Assembly: GCA_026936325.1 (NCBI GenBank)
Contig: JAPTHN010000001.1
Span: 129,309,138 to 129,373,137, forward strand
Reading direction: 5' to 3'
Origin: Platynereis dumerilii
Taxonomy: Eukaryota > Annelida > Polychaeta > Phyllodocida > Nereididae
Length of the DNA: 64,000 nt
Position 1 is the first letter of the stretch. Every line of letters begins with the position of its first letter. The position numbers were made by a program, and so were the translations under genes. Below the pieces are notes generated by a model. The model made no database searches. It was not told the DNA's origin and saw only the letters and a program-made list of their open reading frames with translations. This document shows positions 10,978 through 23,255 of the stretch, piece by piece.

Positions 10978-11918
10978 AAAGCAAGTTAATATAATAGGCA
11001 AGTTTGTCAGGCAACACAAGCAAAGTTAGTTTGTTAAGCGAGTTTTTGGCTGGTTGGCTGGTGTTACGAAAAGACAACACAAGCAAGTGGTTTCTTAAGC
11101 AAGTTTGTCAGGCAAGTTGGCTCAGTTTGCAAGTGCTACATACAGGCAACACAAGCAAGTAAGTTTGTTAAGCAAGTTTCTGGCTGGTTCGCAAGTGCTA
11201 CGTACAGGCAACACAAGCAAGTTAGTTAGGCAAGTTTGTTAGGCAAGTTGGCTAAGTTCGCAAGTGCTACGTACAGGCAGCACAAGCAAGTTAGTTTGTT
11301 AAGCAAGTTTCTGGCTGGTTCGCAAGTGCTACGTACAGGCAACACAAGCAAGTTAGTTAGGCAAGTTTGTTAGGCAAGTTGGCTCAGTTTGCAAGTGCTA
11401 CGTACAGGCAACACCAGCAAGTTAGTTTGTTAAGCAAGTTTCTGGCTGGTTCGCAAGTGCTACGTACAGGCAACACAAGCAAGTTAGTTAGGCAAGTATG
11501 TTAGGCAAGTTGGCTCAGTTCGCAAGTGCTACATACAGGCAACACCAGCAAGTTAGTTTGTTAAGCAAGTTTCTGGCTGGTTCGCAAGTGCTACGTACAG
11601 GCAACACAAGCAAGTTAGTTAGGCAAGTTTGTTAGGCAAGTTGACTCAGTTCGCAAGTGCTACGTACAGGCAACACAAGCAATTTAGTTTGTTAAGTAAG
11701 TTTCTGGCTGGTTCGCAAGTGCTACGTACAGGCAACACAAGCAAGTTAGTTAGGCAAGTTATCAGGCAAGTTGACTCAGTTCGCAAGTGCTACGTACAGG
11801 CAACACAAGCAAGTTAGTTTGTTAAGCTAGTTTTTGGCTGGTTCGCAAGTGCTACGTACAGGCAACACAAGCAAGTTAGTTAGGCAAGTATGTCAGGCAA
11901 GTTGGCTCAGTTCGCAAG
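10978..11918 (+). repeat. 131-bp tandem array built of 62 + 69 bp half-units
   Basis: The marker GCAAGTGCTACGTACAGGCA recurs at about 11129, 11191, 11260, 11322, 11391, 11453, 11522, 11584, 11653, 11715, 11783 and 11845, with spacings alternating between 62 and 69 (one 68). The repeat is therefore a dimer of two related half-units, about seven copies long. One half carries GTTTCTGGCTGGTTC, the other GTTGGCTCAGTTC. It is non-coding and has no spacer diversity, so it is not a CRISPR. Diverged units also sit beside copy 2 at 6180-6330. Confidence 0.93.
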
Positions 11919-12080
11919 AGAAGAGTGAGGCTCTGAGGTCTGTCAGAGTTTAGAAGCAGAAGTAGTGAGTCTCTCAGGTCTGTGAGAGGCAAGAGTTGAG
12001 AAGAGTGAGGCTCTGAGGGCTGTCAGAGTTTAGAGGCAGAAGTAGTGAGTCTCTCAGGTCTGTGAAGGCAAGAGTTTATA
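11919..12080 (+). repeat. Two-copy ~75-bp minisatellite
   Basis: A unit of about 75 bp containing GAAGAGTGAGGCTCTGAGG and GTAGTGAGTCTCTCAGGTC is present twice in tandem with small differences, directly after the 131-bp array. Confidence 0.8.
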
Positions 12081-13112
12081 GAAGAGTTAGGCTAGATAGA
12101 GAGAATAGTCAATTTTGAAATATTTATTGGATTAATAATTTTACTGTCAGAGAGGCTTCTTACACATCCCTGTATACAAAATAAATCACGATTTTCCCCA
12201 AGTACCCTATTGTGCTCCAGAGCCATTTTTAGTGACCCCTATGAAGTCTGTCAGGGAGAGAGAAAAAAGTCAAAATTGTGAAAAAAGCGTCCCAAGCTAT
12301 TAATTCAATGGGAAATGATAGTTTTTTCCTGGTTTTTTTCATGAAGTCTCTGGAGATGCTTGTCGTGGAATTCAACTAAAGAAGTAAGTCCTGGAGATAC
12401 AAGCAATGCCGGAAAAGCATCACAATGCACATGTGTTAGCAGATTTGTCAATTGACTCTCAAATATTTCAGTCAGTTTTTGGTCTAAATTCACTAATAAT
12501 CGATCGATTTTGAAAATTTAAAGTTCTCAGAGCATGTAAACAAATTTTCTAGTTGAATTAAACTATCAGTTTGGGTGCGGAAACGGTTATAAGTTTAAGA
12601 CCGTTACATTAAGCGTAAAATAGATAGGGTGAGCAGGGCATCACCAATCTTGTCTTTGAAAACAAAAGGAAGGTCTATAGGCCTAAATAACACAAAAATC
12701 AATGATCACAGTCACTCGAACGATTTTTTCATCAATGGGTGTTTGTTTTTTTGTATATTCTGGAGCTATATTCCTAGACTTAGCTTAGCTTTGCCATGAT
12801 GCAGGTATTTTCAGGAATATGAAGCTCTTATCCCCCAAACAAATACAAATTAACCAATAATCTTGAACACAATGATTGGCTGAAATATGGCAAGGCACTT
12901 GCAATCAGGTTTTGATTATTCTTTTTTTTTCCATGTTCAGTACACCCCTGTTTTGTACTGTCACAAAATTGGCAGTAAACTATAGTTAAAAGTTGTTAAC
13001 ATGATTACCCCCAGTTCAAAAGGTGTGTTTCTACAACATTAAAAAAAATCCTACTGGCATAACATGTACGAAGGCCTATTGCTGATTAGCCGAGGGTATG
13101 CTGCCGCGCATC
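12081..13112. other. Unrecognised AT-rich stretch
   Basis: I see no gene, repeat unit or conserved motif I can name. Confidence 0.5.
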
Positions 13113-13502
13113 CTATGTTTTTATATTTCCTTCATTTATAGATCGACTCCAGAAGACTCTGTCATGCGTTTCTATTTTATTAGTACAACTTATTCGAAAT
13201 ATGGGAAAATGATCAGCAATTCCTAAGAAAAAAATCCCTTGATAACACTCAGCCACGCTTATGTCATTTGTGAAAATATTGTCAATGAGGGTCATTGAAT
13301 CATTTGTAACTCTCGTAGGTTTGCTAATAGTTGGAAAAAGACCATGGGTATACATAGAATTGAGAAACTCGGAGGATGGTACATGTGAGTCTGCAGTCAA
13401 AATATTAATATTGAAGTCACCCACAATGTATATGGTTTTCTTTTCATTTCTGATGCTATTTACAATCTCCGAAAGTTTGTCAGTAAAAAGTTGAATATCT
13501 GT

Positions 13503-15039
13503 TGCTGGAGACAATCTCCAAATCGTGCCCAATTTTACAATCGGGCATGGTTATTTCTCCTATTGGCAAAGTATTTCAACTATTGGCAAATTATTTCTCC
13601 TTTTGGCAAAATCTTACAACTTTGCCCAAAGGAGCAATTTATATTCTAACTATTGGCAAACTATTGTAACTATTGGCATACTTTGCCAAAAGGAGCAATA
13701 AGCTAATCTAACTATTGGCACACTATTGTTCCTATTGGCAAAATTTGCCCATCTCTAAATATCTTTTCGGGCCACTTAGAACATTGACAGATAGTTAAAT
13801 CCTGCCCACTTCTGCGATTATCGCCCACTTTTGATATTAAAATGCGGGGCACAGCAGCGAAAATCCCGAAAATGCGGGATTCGTTTTTTGCAATTTGCGC
13901 GACTTCTAGCAAAGATAGAGACTTGATTTTTTTTACCATTAAATTCGGCTTGAAAATAGCTATGTTTTGAGGTAAGTTTTATTGCTCTAGCCTGACTAGA
14001 AAATTTTCTAAAAGTTATCTATTTTTATTTAATAAATTATTTATAGGCCTAAATGTATGATCAAATTCTAATCTATAGGCCTATGGCCTAGTGGGCAGCT
14101 CCACATACTACGTTGTGGAATGATAATTGATTTTTTTTTTTTTTTTTTAATCAGTTCACTAGACAACTGTGTGTTTTTTCAGCCCACACTAGCCATGTTG
14201 GCAACCCGCAGAAGGCCTATTGTACATACTCGAACACCCAATGACATATACATATGTAGGCCTAATATGTAGACCCATTAACCAAAAAAAAAATCTATAT
14301 ATATATATATATATAATTATGTAAGTTTTCTTTGAAAAAAAATACTGACATTTTCAAATTCACAATAGCCTACGGTTGTAGACCTAAGCCCTCAGCACCC
14401 AGCCCACCAAGCCCAAGGAACATATATATTCACCTCTGAAATCATATTTTAAGTTTATTAATTAAAATTTAATTCAAGTTTAATTTGGTTGAATTAGTCA
14501 GATTAGATATCATGATTTGATGGCAATTTCTCTATATTGCTGTGAATCTATAACCAGGCAAACTGAACACATCTCTCCAAGACAAATTTAACACTCGGAC
14601 GGAAAAATTAAGGTTCAGATTATTCAATTTCAATTTTGCTTCTAACGAATATTTTCACATTATCCAAGCTATGAACTTGAAATCTAGCCAAATGAACAAT
14701 ACTCTCCAAGACGCATCTATTGGTGCAAAAATTACGCTTCTATCATTATTAGAAGTCCTTCAAATAAACACCCAGCCTAACTCACTTATTTCTATAGAAA
14801 AATCGGCAAATTCCGCGATCCCGCTTCCCGCAACCGCGATCCGCATTTCAGAAAAGACGTGGGCGATAATTGCACAAATGAGCATTCACTATTTGTGAAT
14901 GTTTTGAGTGGCCCGAAAAGACATTAAATGAGCGATAATTGCAGAGATGGGCATGGCTTTTTCTTTGCCAATATCTAAATCAAGCCTTTTTCAGTCTTTT
15001 GACTATTTAGAGATTGGCAATTTGGAGAATGGTTGACGC
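13503..15039. mobile_element. Non-autonomous TIR element inserted in a LINE endonuclease frame
   Basis: The ends are inverted and imperfect: the left arm has ATCTCCAAATCGTGCCCAAT and the right arm, reverse-complemented, has TTCTCCAAATTGCCAATCTC. Inner arms also match: CCCATCTCTAAATATCTTTTCGGGCCACT at the left against the complement of about 14907-14955. A candidate 6-bp duplication ATCTGT flanks it (13497-13502 and 15040-15045), and removing the insert plus one copy brings the two LINE endonuclease blocks together in frame. The interior is non-coding, with T-rich and TA-rich runs and a dense TTGGCA array near the left end. The superfamily is not assigned. Confidence 0.7.
13550..13750. repeat. 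Array of TTGGCAAA / TTTGCCAA words
   Basis: Roughly ten copies of (A/C)TATTGGCAAA or its complement lie within 200 bp at the left end of the TIR element, in both orientations and with irregular spacing. The sequence resembles clustered half-sites of an NF1-type factor, but here it more likely represents subterminal transposase-binding repeats. Confidence 0.7.
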
Positions 15040-15240
15040 ATCTGTGTTAGGAGGACGATATGTCACCCCAATCATACAGTTATTTTTAAGACCACATTTT
15101 TCTCTTGGTATTTCACCAAAAATAATTTCTACGTAAGTCTCCAAAACACACAAATCTTCTCTAATGATTGCGTCAATATTTTCCTTAGCCAAAATTGACA
15201 CCCCTCCTCCTCTTTTACCCTCATTTTTGAGTGGTCATTT

Positions 15241-15640
15241 TTAGACCTATGAAAAGTGGTTTGAAATTTAAGAAATTGGATAGATTACAAAAATTCAAGA
15301 GTTTTATCTGAGATTTTAAAATCACCTAAAAATGAGAAAGGAGATAATAAAGAAGATAGTCAAGCTTATTAGAAGAAGTATTGCATTTGAAATAACATAG
15401 TTATCAAATCCAGCATCTCACTTGCAAAGTCAGTCACTGGAGGTCATTACGAACTTCAACAAGAAGTTTTCCAAGTCTGTTAGATCCTTCGAACAGGTGC
15501 TCCTTTGTGGCCTCCATTTTACCAAGCCCCACGCCAGTACCCCAGAACCGGTCATTAGGACTAGCTTCTGCAAAAAGGTTGGCTTTGATTTGCGTCAAAA
15601 AGTCTTTCAAGTGTCCATTTTGACTGAACTTTAGGCAAGT
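15241..15640. other. Unrecognised stretch between two LINE fragments
   Basis: This probably includes 3' sequence of the RTE-like LINE and untranslated LINE sequence. No readable motif was found. Confidence 0.4.
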
Positions 15641-17923
15641 CCTTTCCTTCTTTTGATGTGTTCTTCCGTATCCAGTCTGCTCCCTAGGTATTTACAATTT
15701 TTCCATTATTCATTTTTGCTTCTTTCTATAACATACTTTTCTGTCTTTCCCTTATTTACATTTAAATTTCTTTCTTGCACTTTTCATGGTACTTGATCTT
15801 CTATATTTTCAATTATGTGTTTTCCGTTTGATACCCATCCAATGTCGTCTGCGTATTGCTGGTCAATCGTAATATTAATGTCTTTGAAGATGGCGTAATT
15901 AATTACGATCATTTTCTTTCTTTTCTCTTTCTAGTCTTTCATTTTCTGATTTTGCGTATGAATGTTCAATTTATGTTCTATTTCAGCCGAAATTAAGGGC
16001 TTGAGCTAGGTATAACGTAAAAAGTACTGGGGACATACAATCACCTTGTGGCACTCCAATGTTGGTCTTGATATTTTCACTTGTGACTGTCTTGACTCTG
16101 ACACTGTATTTGACTTCTTTGATCATTAAGTACATTGTTAGATCCTCTAGTAGTTCTTTTCACAGTGTCAAATGCTTTGGACATGTCAAGCATCAATAAG
16201 AAAATTTTGTAATTCTTGGATGTAATTGCTTTCTCTGCTAGAAATTTAAATGTGAATACATGTTCTGTTGTTGATCTTCCTGGTTTATAAGCTGCTTGTG
16301 ACGGGTATTTTCTCATTGATTTTTCCTGATGTTCTTTTTATCATGCAGATAGCTAAAGTTTTTCGAAGTGCAGATAGTAGTATAAATGGCCTCAGATTTT
16401 CTGGTGGTCCTTGTGGTTTTCCTGGTTTTGGCAATGGGGTTAAAATTCCCTCATCTATTTCTTTTGGATAATCCCCAATTTTGGAAATGTTATTTAGTAG
16501 TCTCGCAATCTCTTCAGCTATTAGTGTAGGGCCATGTTTTAGAAGTTCGCTGTTGATGTTGTCTATTCCTGGACTCTTGTTGTTTTTAGAAGTCTTTATG
16601 GCTCGCTTAATTTCTCCCGTTTCAAAAGGTGGATCCATTTTTGCTGGTTTCACATGAATGCTCTCTTCTCCATCTTTGAAGAACACTTTTTCGAAATGAT
16701 CTCTGCTTACTTCTACCTGTTCTTTACTGTTGTTGACCTTCCCATTCGGCTTTGAACAAGAATGTTTTTCTTTGGTTCTGTTACTCTTAATTTTTTCATA
16801 GCTGTAAACATTCTTCGTGAATCTTGTTTCGTGTTTTCAATTTCTTTTACTAGATCTTCTATTTCTTTGTCTTCTTCTTTCCATATTTCTTTTTTGATTT
16901 CTTTCATGATTTTGTTTCTTTCTTTTTTTAAAGATTTTTCCTTTTTTCATTGTTACCATTTCCTTTGATACTGTTATATCTGCTCTAATTTTCTTCTGTT
17001 TCTTTGAAAGTTCTTTTCTAGCTTCTACATTTTCTTTTCAGTTGTGGCATTGTATCCTAATATTTCTTTTGCTGCTTCTTGGCATGAATCTTTAATATTT
17101 GTCCAGATGTTTTTTGAGGTTTGATCTTCGTTTAAGTGTTGATTTATCTTGTTTTCCACCGCTATACTGCAGTTCTTACTTGTTTCTTGGTCTTTCAATT
17201 TTTCGATAGCGACATATTTTTTGGTGTTACTTTCTTTAGTTTATTCCACCTCAGTTCCGTTTCTGTCTTGACGAGTCTATGATCAGTAAACTGATTTGTA
17301 CCACTGTATGATCTTGAGTTTCTTACTAACATCTTGTGTTGTTGTCTAACAACAACATAGTCTATCTGGTTTCTGTAAGGGTTCCTTCTTCCTTCATTTA
17401 TTCCTGGACTTTCCCACGTTGTCCGATGACTGAATAGCTTATTTGTAGCGCAAATGTCAACTAATGTTTCTCCATTGTCATTTGTCATTCCTTTTCCAAA
17501 CTTCCCTACAACCTCTGGATAATTTTGATGAGACGCTCCGGTTTTGGCATTGAAATCTCCTCCGATAATTAAGATGTTCCCACTTCTTTCCTTCGAGATA
17601 CATCCATTTAGATCTTTATAGAAATCTTCTCTCTGTTTGGGAACATTTGTGCTTATTATTAATGTGGGCACATAAACACTGATGAAAGTTAATTGTTTAT
17701 TTTCTACTTGCGTTTTCATGTAACATGTTCTGTCATTTATTCTGTCAAAACTTGCGATGATGTCACTGCTTGCTAGTATTCCAACTCCATAGAGTTTGTT
17801 ATCTTCTTTACCAGTATAGTATAATTCGTATGATTTTCCTGAATCATCTTTAATAGTTTCATGGCCCGTGCCTTTCAGATGAGTTTCTTGGACTGCTAGA
17901 ATTTGAATGTCATATTTTGTCAT
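15640..17923 (-). mobile_element. Decayed LINE, AP-endonuclease + RT (RTE-like)
   Basis: On the minus strand an endonuclease occupies 17923-17195, with ILAVQETHLKGTG, GVGILAS, FISVYVPT, IIGGDFNAKTG, NQIDYVVV and FTDHRLVKTE. A lysine/glutamate-rich linker lies around 16900-16713. RT segments follow at 16686-16285 (SPGIDNINSELLK, ILTPLPKPGKPQGPPENLRP) and 16316-16077 (AAYKPGRSTTEHVFTFK, LLMLDMSKAFDTVKR). A degraded YADD block lies near 15860. Several frame changes separate these pieces. The endonuclease style and the LPKPGK...NLRP block fit RTE-related or similar elements; the clade is an inference. The frame is open across the endonuclease, so decay is mainly in the RT. Confidence 0.8.
17195..17923 (-). 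pseudogene. LINE AP-endonuclease domain with an open frame
   Basis: The 242-codon frame begins MTKYDIQILAVQETHL and contains the catalytic blocks QETHL, GGDFNAKTG and TDHRLV of the endonuclease that nicks target DNA for retrotransposition. The N-terminal strand of the domain lies upstream of this start, so the copy is probably 5' truncated near 17930, where a second LINE on the plus strand begins. No stop interrupts the domain. As part of a dead LINE it has no host role I can infer. Confidence 0.8.
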
Positions 17924-18367
17924 ATAATTTGCGTTCTTTCTTTTGTTTTTCTTCTTGAATTCCTCTTATTATCATTTTTAAACAAACATGACCTTCTATA
18001 CAAATTTCAGTTTGGATTTAGAAAGAATTGCAGTACAAACATGGCTCTGATAATATTAATTGATAACATAATGTCCGCTTTAGATAATGGAGAAATTGTT
18101 GTGGGGGTCTTCCTAGATTTCAGGAAGGCCTTCGATACAGTAAATCACAAAATTTTGTTAGATAAATTGTATAAAATAGGAATTAGGGGTGTTGCTTTTG
18201 ACTGCACTCTAAACTGACCTAAACAAATTCTAAACATTTAAAATGTTTAATGTTTAGGTTCTCCATGGATGTTGCTTTCAAATGTTGTCAATGACAACAC
18301 TATGTTCAATATGAAGACATGAAGTTTACAGTCTAAATGGGTTGTGGAGCATTCTAAACAACATGTA

Positions 18368-19371
18368 GAGTCAATGATGGTAAATCCGTCCAGGAGGGTA
18401 AATCCGTCCACCCCCTAATATAGGCATATAAATACATTAGTTACAGTTGTGTGAGTTGTTAAAGCAAGAAAAACTTGTCTGTCAACTAATTTTACCGTTT
18501 TTATTGTGTTTACAGCAATTTAAATGCTCTCTCGGGGCCATTTAAAAACAAAAGACAAAATACAATGAAAACCTGTGACGTCATCACAGCCATTTTGAAA
18601 ATTACAGGTTGTCTTCTTGTTGGTCTATTTCCATCAACAAAAAAGTTATTGGAGGGAAAGAACTGTTGCATGAGACGAAGAATTTTATTTTTGCTACAGG
18701 ATTTCTTAAACAACTGATTTCCAACACATGGAAAGGAGATACAATGGAAATAAAGGTGGACGGATTTACCATCATTATTTCAAAACTGGCTTGACAGGGT
18801 GATGTAAATCCGTCCACCCACTTCCAATGGACTTTACAAGTACTTTTATGACTTATAATATTTATAAATGGCATAACATTGATTAAAGAATTTAGATTGA
18901 GCAATTATATCACTTGATTGGGTTAAAAGGGTTCTTTAATTGTGGTTGAGACAGTCAACTGAAATTCTTGATTGCTAACTTGACCTCTGTTATTTGATTA
19001 TTTTGTTATAAGTGAAATTAAGTACCTCACTATACCAAATTGACGCAAAATCCTTTGTGAAAGATAACAAATTGCAAAACTTGAAAAAATAACAAGATAT
19101 AATATGTGTGCTGTAATATGCCCTGTGGACGGATTTGCCATCCTTGCTGGACGGATTTAGCAGCAGGGTGGACGGATTTGGATGCCCTAACATTCAATTT
19201 TTGTTGCCATGGTTTTAGCAAAAATAATTTGAATATTTAACTTTTTTTGGCTGTATATTATAGTACGGAATATGGCTCTGTCTATGGACTAATTGTCATT
19301 TTTGTATTCATTTCCATTTTCCTAGGCATACAGTTTTAGCCAAAAGTGGACAGATTTACCCTCCTTGACTC
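18368..19371 (+). mobile_element. TA-target MITE A with GTGGACGGATTT clusters
   Basis: The ends are GAGTCAATGATGGTAAATCC at the left and the inverse (TTTACCCTCCTTGACTC) at the right, flanked by TA on each side. Inside, the word GGACGGATTT or its complement AAATCCGTCC recurs at both ends and as a triplet near 19130-19180. It is non-coding. It is an inverted partner of MITE B, 1.3 kb away. Confidence 0.8.
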
Positions 19372-19375
19372 TATA

Positions 19376-20659
19376 TCTCACTTAAACAAACTGCGTATCT
19401 TTGCTAAACATTTTGTGGAATCAGAATTGGAATATGTGGACCTCCTTAACACTTTAGAATTGTAGATATCTACATTATCTTTTGTACAGACTAAACAAGT
19501 TGTTGAACTGGGTAACTTGATGGCAGTGCTACCTAACTTTATTATTGGAAGACACTTGCTGTGGCTCCAGATGACAGACACTAATAGTGGCCTTGAATCC
19601 CTTCTTTGGTGCTACTGGAATTTTATTCAGGCAACTACTTAAAAACAAACAAGTATTGCTATTTTTGACAATGTCCATCTTATGGCTATATAACTGGTTC
19701 ATCATGCTGACAGTATATCAATGGTCCAGGTAACAATGGCAGTGCAATGGCACATTATAGACCATCCAGACCAGAATGGTTTCATATTTCACCACAATAT
19801 CATATCACTCAGTCTGTGAATGCTGAGTGGATTTGATTTGGTATTCTTGGAGTATAGTAGCTTACTCTTAATCATTTTTCGCATCTCCGGAAGTAGATCA
19901 GAGTCTAGAAATTGGGATATCCCATGACATGGGATTGATTTCATAAGAAGCTGATACTTCTGATTCAGTGGCTGGTTGTTTTTAAGGTGTGGATTGCTGT
20001 AATTCAATTGAAACAATTAAGTCCGTCAATTGAAGATGTCAAATGATGGTTTGAATTGCCACCAGCCAGGGTATTCCGTACTCATTTTCATTATAAATTG
20101 GACAATTTTGAAGTAGTTTACTCTCAAAGTAGAAACATAATTTCCGGAGTAGGCTTAGTTCGAGTTGATGCAATCAAACTTACCCAATCTTTGATCAAAT
20201 GATCGATTCCAGGCATCCATGCCATCACTAATCACTTCACAAAAGGACATGTCAAGAGAAAACCTTGGACTAAGTCAAAAGCAAATTTTCTATTGCTAAG
20301 TGCCATTGCCTTAAAATTTGAGTTGTACCAGCTCAGATTTTCAGAAAGTAGTAAGAGCCATTGATATGTTGTCAGACTTAGATTTTTTGCAATCATTTAA
20401 AATTAATTCTAAAATACTGATGAAAAATTGTTAACACTGTCTCTTCTGTATAATAACTCTGAAGGTAATGATGGCCTTCTGCCTGAATACCAGTTGATAT
20501 TGTTATTAGCTGTTCACGTACATGGTGTATATGTCTACTTTCAGGCACAATGCATTTATTCAAATTATGAAAACGGCATGTTGAATGGCCAGGACCTAGA
20601 GAAATCACGAAAGTAAAAAATACACACACAAAGTGAACTTCCACAAAGGTCAGAAGCAC
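19376..20659. other. Unrecognised spacer between MITEs A and B
   Basis: This is internal sequence of the CACTCTAAA element. Short frames such as 19789-20016 and 20393-20731 show no motif I recognise. Confidence 0.4.
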
Positions 20660-20661
20660 TA

Positions 20662-21636
20662 GAGTCAAGGAGGGTAAATCCGTCCACTTTTGGCTATAAC
20701 TGTATTTTAAGGAAAATGGTATTAGATACAAGAATAAAAATTAGCACATTGGAAGGGGCATATTCCGTACTACCACTAACAGCCAAAACAGTCAAATATT
20801 TAAATTAAAGGTTAGGGCATCTAAATCCGTCCAGGGAGCTTCTAAATCCGTCCAGCAAGGATGGTAAATCCGTCCACAGGCTATTATGCAGCACATACCT
20901 GTCATATCTTGTGATTTTTAAAAGTTTTGCAATATATTAACTGTCACAAAGGATTTTCTGTCAATATTAGAACGTTGGGGTGCTGATTGCACTTATAATA
21001 GAAGAATCAAATAACAGAGGTCAAGTTAATTTGAAGAATTTCAATTGACTGCCTCAATCACAATTTAAATACCCTTTTAACCCAATCAATTGGTATAATT
21101 GATCAATTGAATGTCTTTAATAAGTTTTGTTGCCATTTATAGATAAAAAAGTTCATAATAGTACTTTTAAAGGCCATTTGAAGTGGGTGGACGGATTTAC
21201 AATCACTCAGTCTAGCCAGTTTTAAAATAATGATGGTAAATCCGTCCACTTTTATTTCCATTGTATGTCCCTTCCATGTGATGGAATTCAGTTATTTAAG
21301 AAACCCATAAGAATAATAAGATTAATCATCCGATGCATCAATCATTTACCCCTCAATATATTTTGTTTTTGATGGAAATAGGCCTACAAGAACAACTACC
21401 TGTTATCAAAAAATGGCTGTGATGACGTCACAGGATTTCATTGTTTTTTGTCTCCACCTTTTAAATGGTTCAGAATATCTTTCAAAATGTTGTCAACAAA
21501 ATAAAAACGGCAAAATTAGTTGAAAAACGAGTTTCTCTTGCTTTTACAACTCACACAACTGTAAAAATTTTAATTGTATACCTATATAGGGGGTGGACGG
21601 ATTTACCCTCCTGGACGGATTTACCATACTTGACTC
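20662..21636 (-). mobile_element. TA-target MITE B, inverted copy of MITE A
   Basis: Starts GAGTCAAGGAGGGTAAATCC and ends with the inverse of the MITE A start, flanked by TA on both sides. It aligns with A in reverse complement along its whole length, including the triplet of GGACGGATTT words near 20820-20880, with moderate divergence and small indels. The pair could fold into a ~1-kb stem. Confidence 0.8.
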
Positions 21637-21638
21637 TA

Positions 21639-22920
21639 GCTGTCATATGTGCCACAAACTGTGATGGTCTCCAAGGACAAATAATTGATGCTAAAGTAGA
21701 ATGTCTGGATCACTTGGCCAGCTTCACACAGAGACAAAGCCTGTAAGTGGGATTAAGCGCATGCGTGGACAACGGACACAACCTTCATCAGCTCGTAAAA
21801 TGTTGTTATACATACGGACTGATTTTAACCATTAGGACCACATTTTTATAGGCTGTGTTATGTGTTGTTCATGCACACTTGTGCAGTCCTGCAGAGCTTA
21901 AACGTTCAACACATGAACCCAGCTCTCACGTGGAAGAAGAAGAAGTTTGGAAATGCAGAGATGTTTGAAGGAGACTCTCAGAATTGTCCAGATAGCAGCA
22001 GGATCATTCGTTGAGGCTAGGCCCTTACTAAATGTATTTGTGGCCTCTCTTCATGCAAATTACAATGATGCCGTCACAAAACAAACAAAACTTGTGCAAC
22101 ATTAGTGCTGTTCACCTCAGGCCAATCCAATTAGTTTTGGCTCTAACTGGGACGATTTGAGAAATTGTAAAATCACACAAATGATCATGATATGCGAAAC
22201 TGCACCATGAAAAATGCAAACTCTAAACAAAAAAAGTTATTTTGTAATTGTATTTAGAATAGAATAATAAATGTTGTTGATATTTTAGTAAAAGTTTTAA
22301 CGCAAAAGAGTTGAATTATGCACCAAATTTAATTAATTGTAATCCAAAAAGTTGTTTGTTTTGAATCTTTTGATGTGTGAAGTTTCCCGCGATTGATCAG
22401 TAAGGTTTTTTCAAAATGGTATTTATTTCAATTTTGTAATTTTGTAAATGTTAAGTCTCAAAATATTATTTACAAAAAAGAAACAGTCACCAATTTAGCT
22501 AGTCATTATAATAAAGTGCTTTCAAGTACAGAATATTTGTCAATGCTACTTATTTTTTTGCATTTTTTTAGGCACTATCATTAGATATGGCATGTAGGCA
22601 GGTAAACTATTGGACAGGAGGTGTTATAGAATTGTGTCTTCTGCATGAAAATATAATTTATAAAATGCTGAATTAATTTTTCAGAATTACGACAGATAGT
22701 AAGTAATGAGAATGTGGGATTATTTGGAAATATACTTTTGGTATGTAAAGCATAGAACTGCTGCCTGTACAGTCACTATCGATGTATAGATAAAAGTATG
22801 GAATAGCTTTTTTTCACATGATATAAACTTTTATTGAAGATGTACGCATTTGTTTACAGCCTAAACCTTTACTTTTTGTACGCACTTTTAAATGTGCTCA
22901 AAGGGGGAATTTTGTAAGAA
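21639..22920. other. Unrecognised interior of the CACTCTAAA element
   Basis: AT-rich with no coding or repeat signature I can name until the GTTTAG-rich subterminal zone at about 22920-23300. Confidence 0.4.
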
Positions 22921-23189
22921 CATTAGTTGTTGAGAATTTGTTTAAGTGTTGAAAAACATTTAGTAGTTTAGGCATTAGACACTTGGTTGTTTAGACTATG
23001 CACCTAATTGTTTAGGTATTGTTTAGTGTTCTAAACAAATAAAACGCTAAAACTAAATGTTTTTTTCATAATTGTTTAGGTTGTATCTGCACAGTCCCTT
23101 ACGCAGCTTGTTTAATTTGGCTAAACATAGTGTTAATAAAGAAAAAGCTAAACGCCAATAAACGCACTCAAAGCGGGAATGTTTACATG

Positions 23190-23255
23190 TAATAATAATA
23201 ATAATAATAATAGTGATTTATATAGCGCCTCTTCCAGTAAACTGCTCAGACTGTA
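23190..23255 (+). repeat. (AAT)n + TTTATATAGCGC repeat, second copy
   Basis: An AAT run is followed by GTGATTTATATAGCGCC and CAGTAAACTGCTCAG, the same arrangement as at 2917-3120. It was inserted in the right subterminal part of the CACTCTAAA element. Confidence 0.7.

Larger units (their letters stand above)
13113..15240 (-). pseudogene. LINE endonuclease fragment split by a TIR element
   Basis: The minus-strand protein begins near 15240 with RGGGVSILAKENID and runs to IGVTYRPPNTD at about 15046. It resumes at about 13496 with IQLFTDKLSEIV, then YIVGDFNINIL, the NIFTND block and LGIADHFPIF, ending near 13113. These are the middle and C-terminal blocks of a LINE AP-endonuclease. The RT part of this copy is not recognised here. 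The 1.5-kb break is the separate element at 13503-15039. Confidence 0.8.

Noticed and set aside
10978-11918. CRISPR-like regular repeats
   Set aside because: Units are continuous with no unique spacers, repeats are 62/69 bp, and the genome is eukaryotic; this is a dimeric satellite-like array.
13550-13750. Host enhancer made of NF1 sites
   Set aside because: The array lies inside a mobile element near its end, so subterminal transposase-binding repeats are the simpler explanation.
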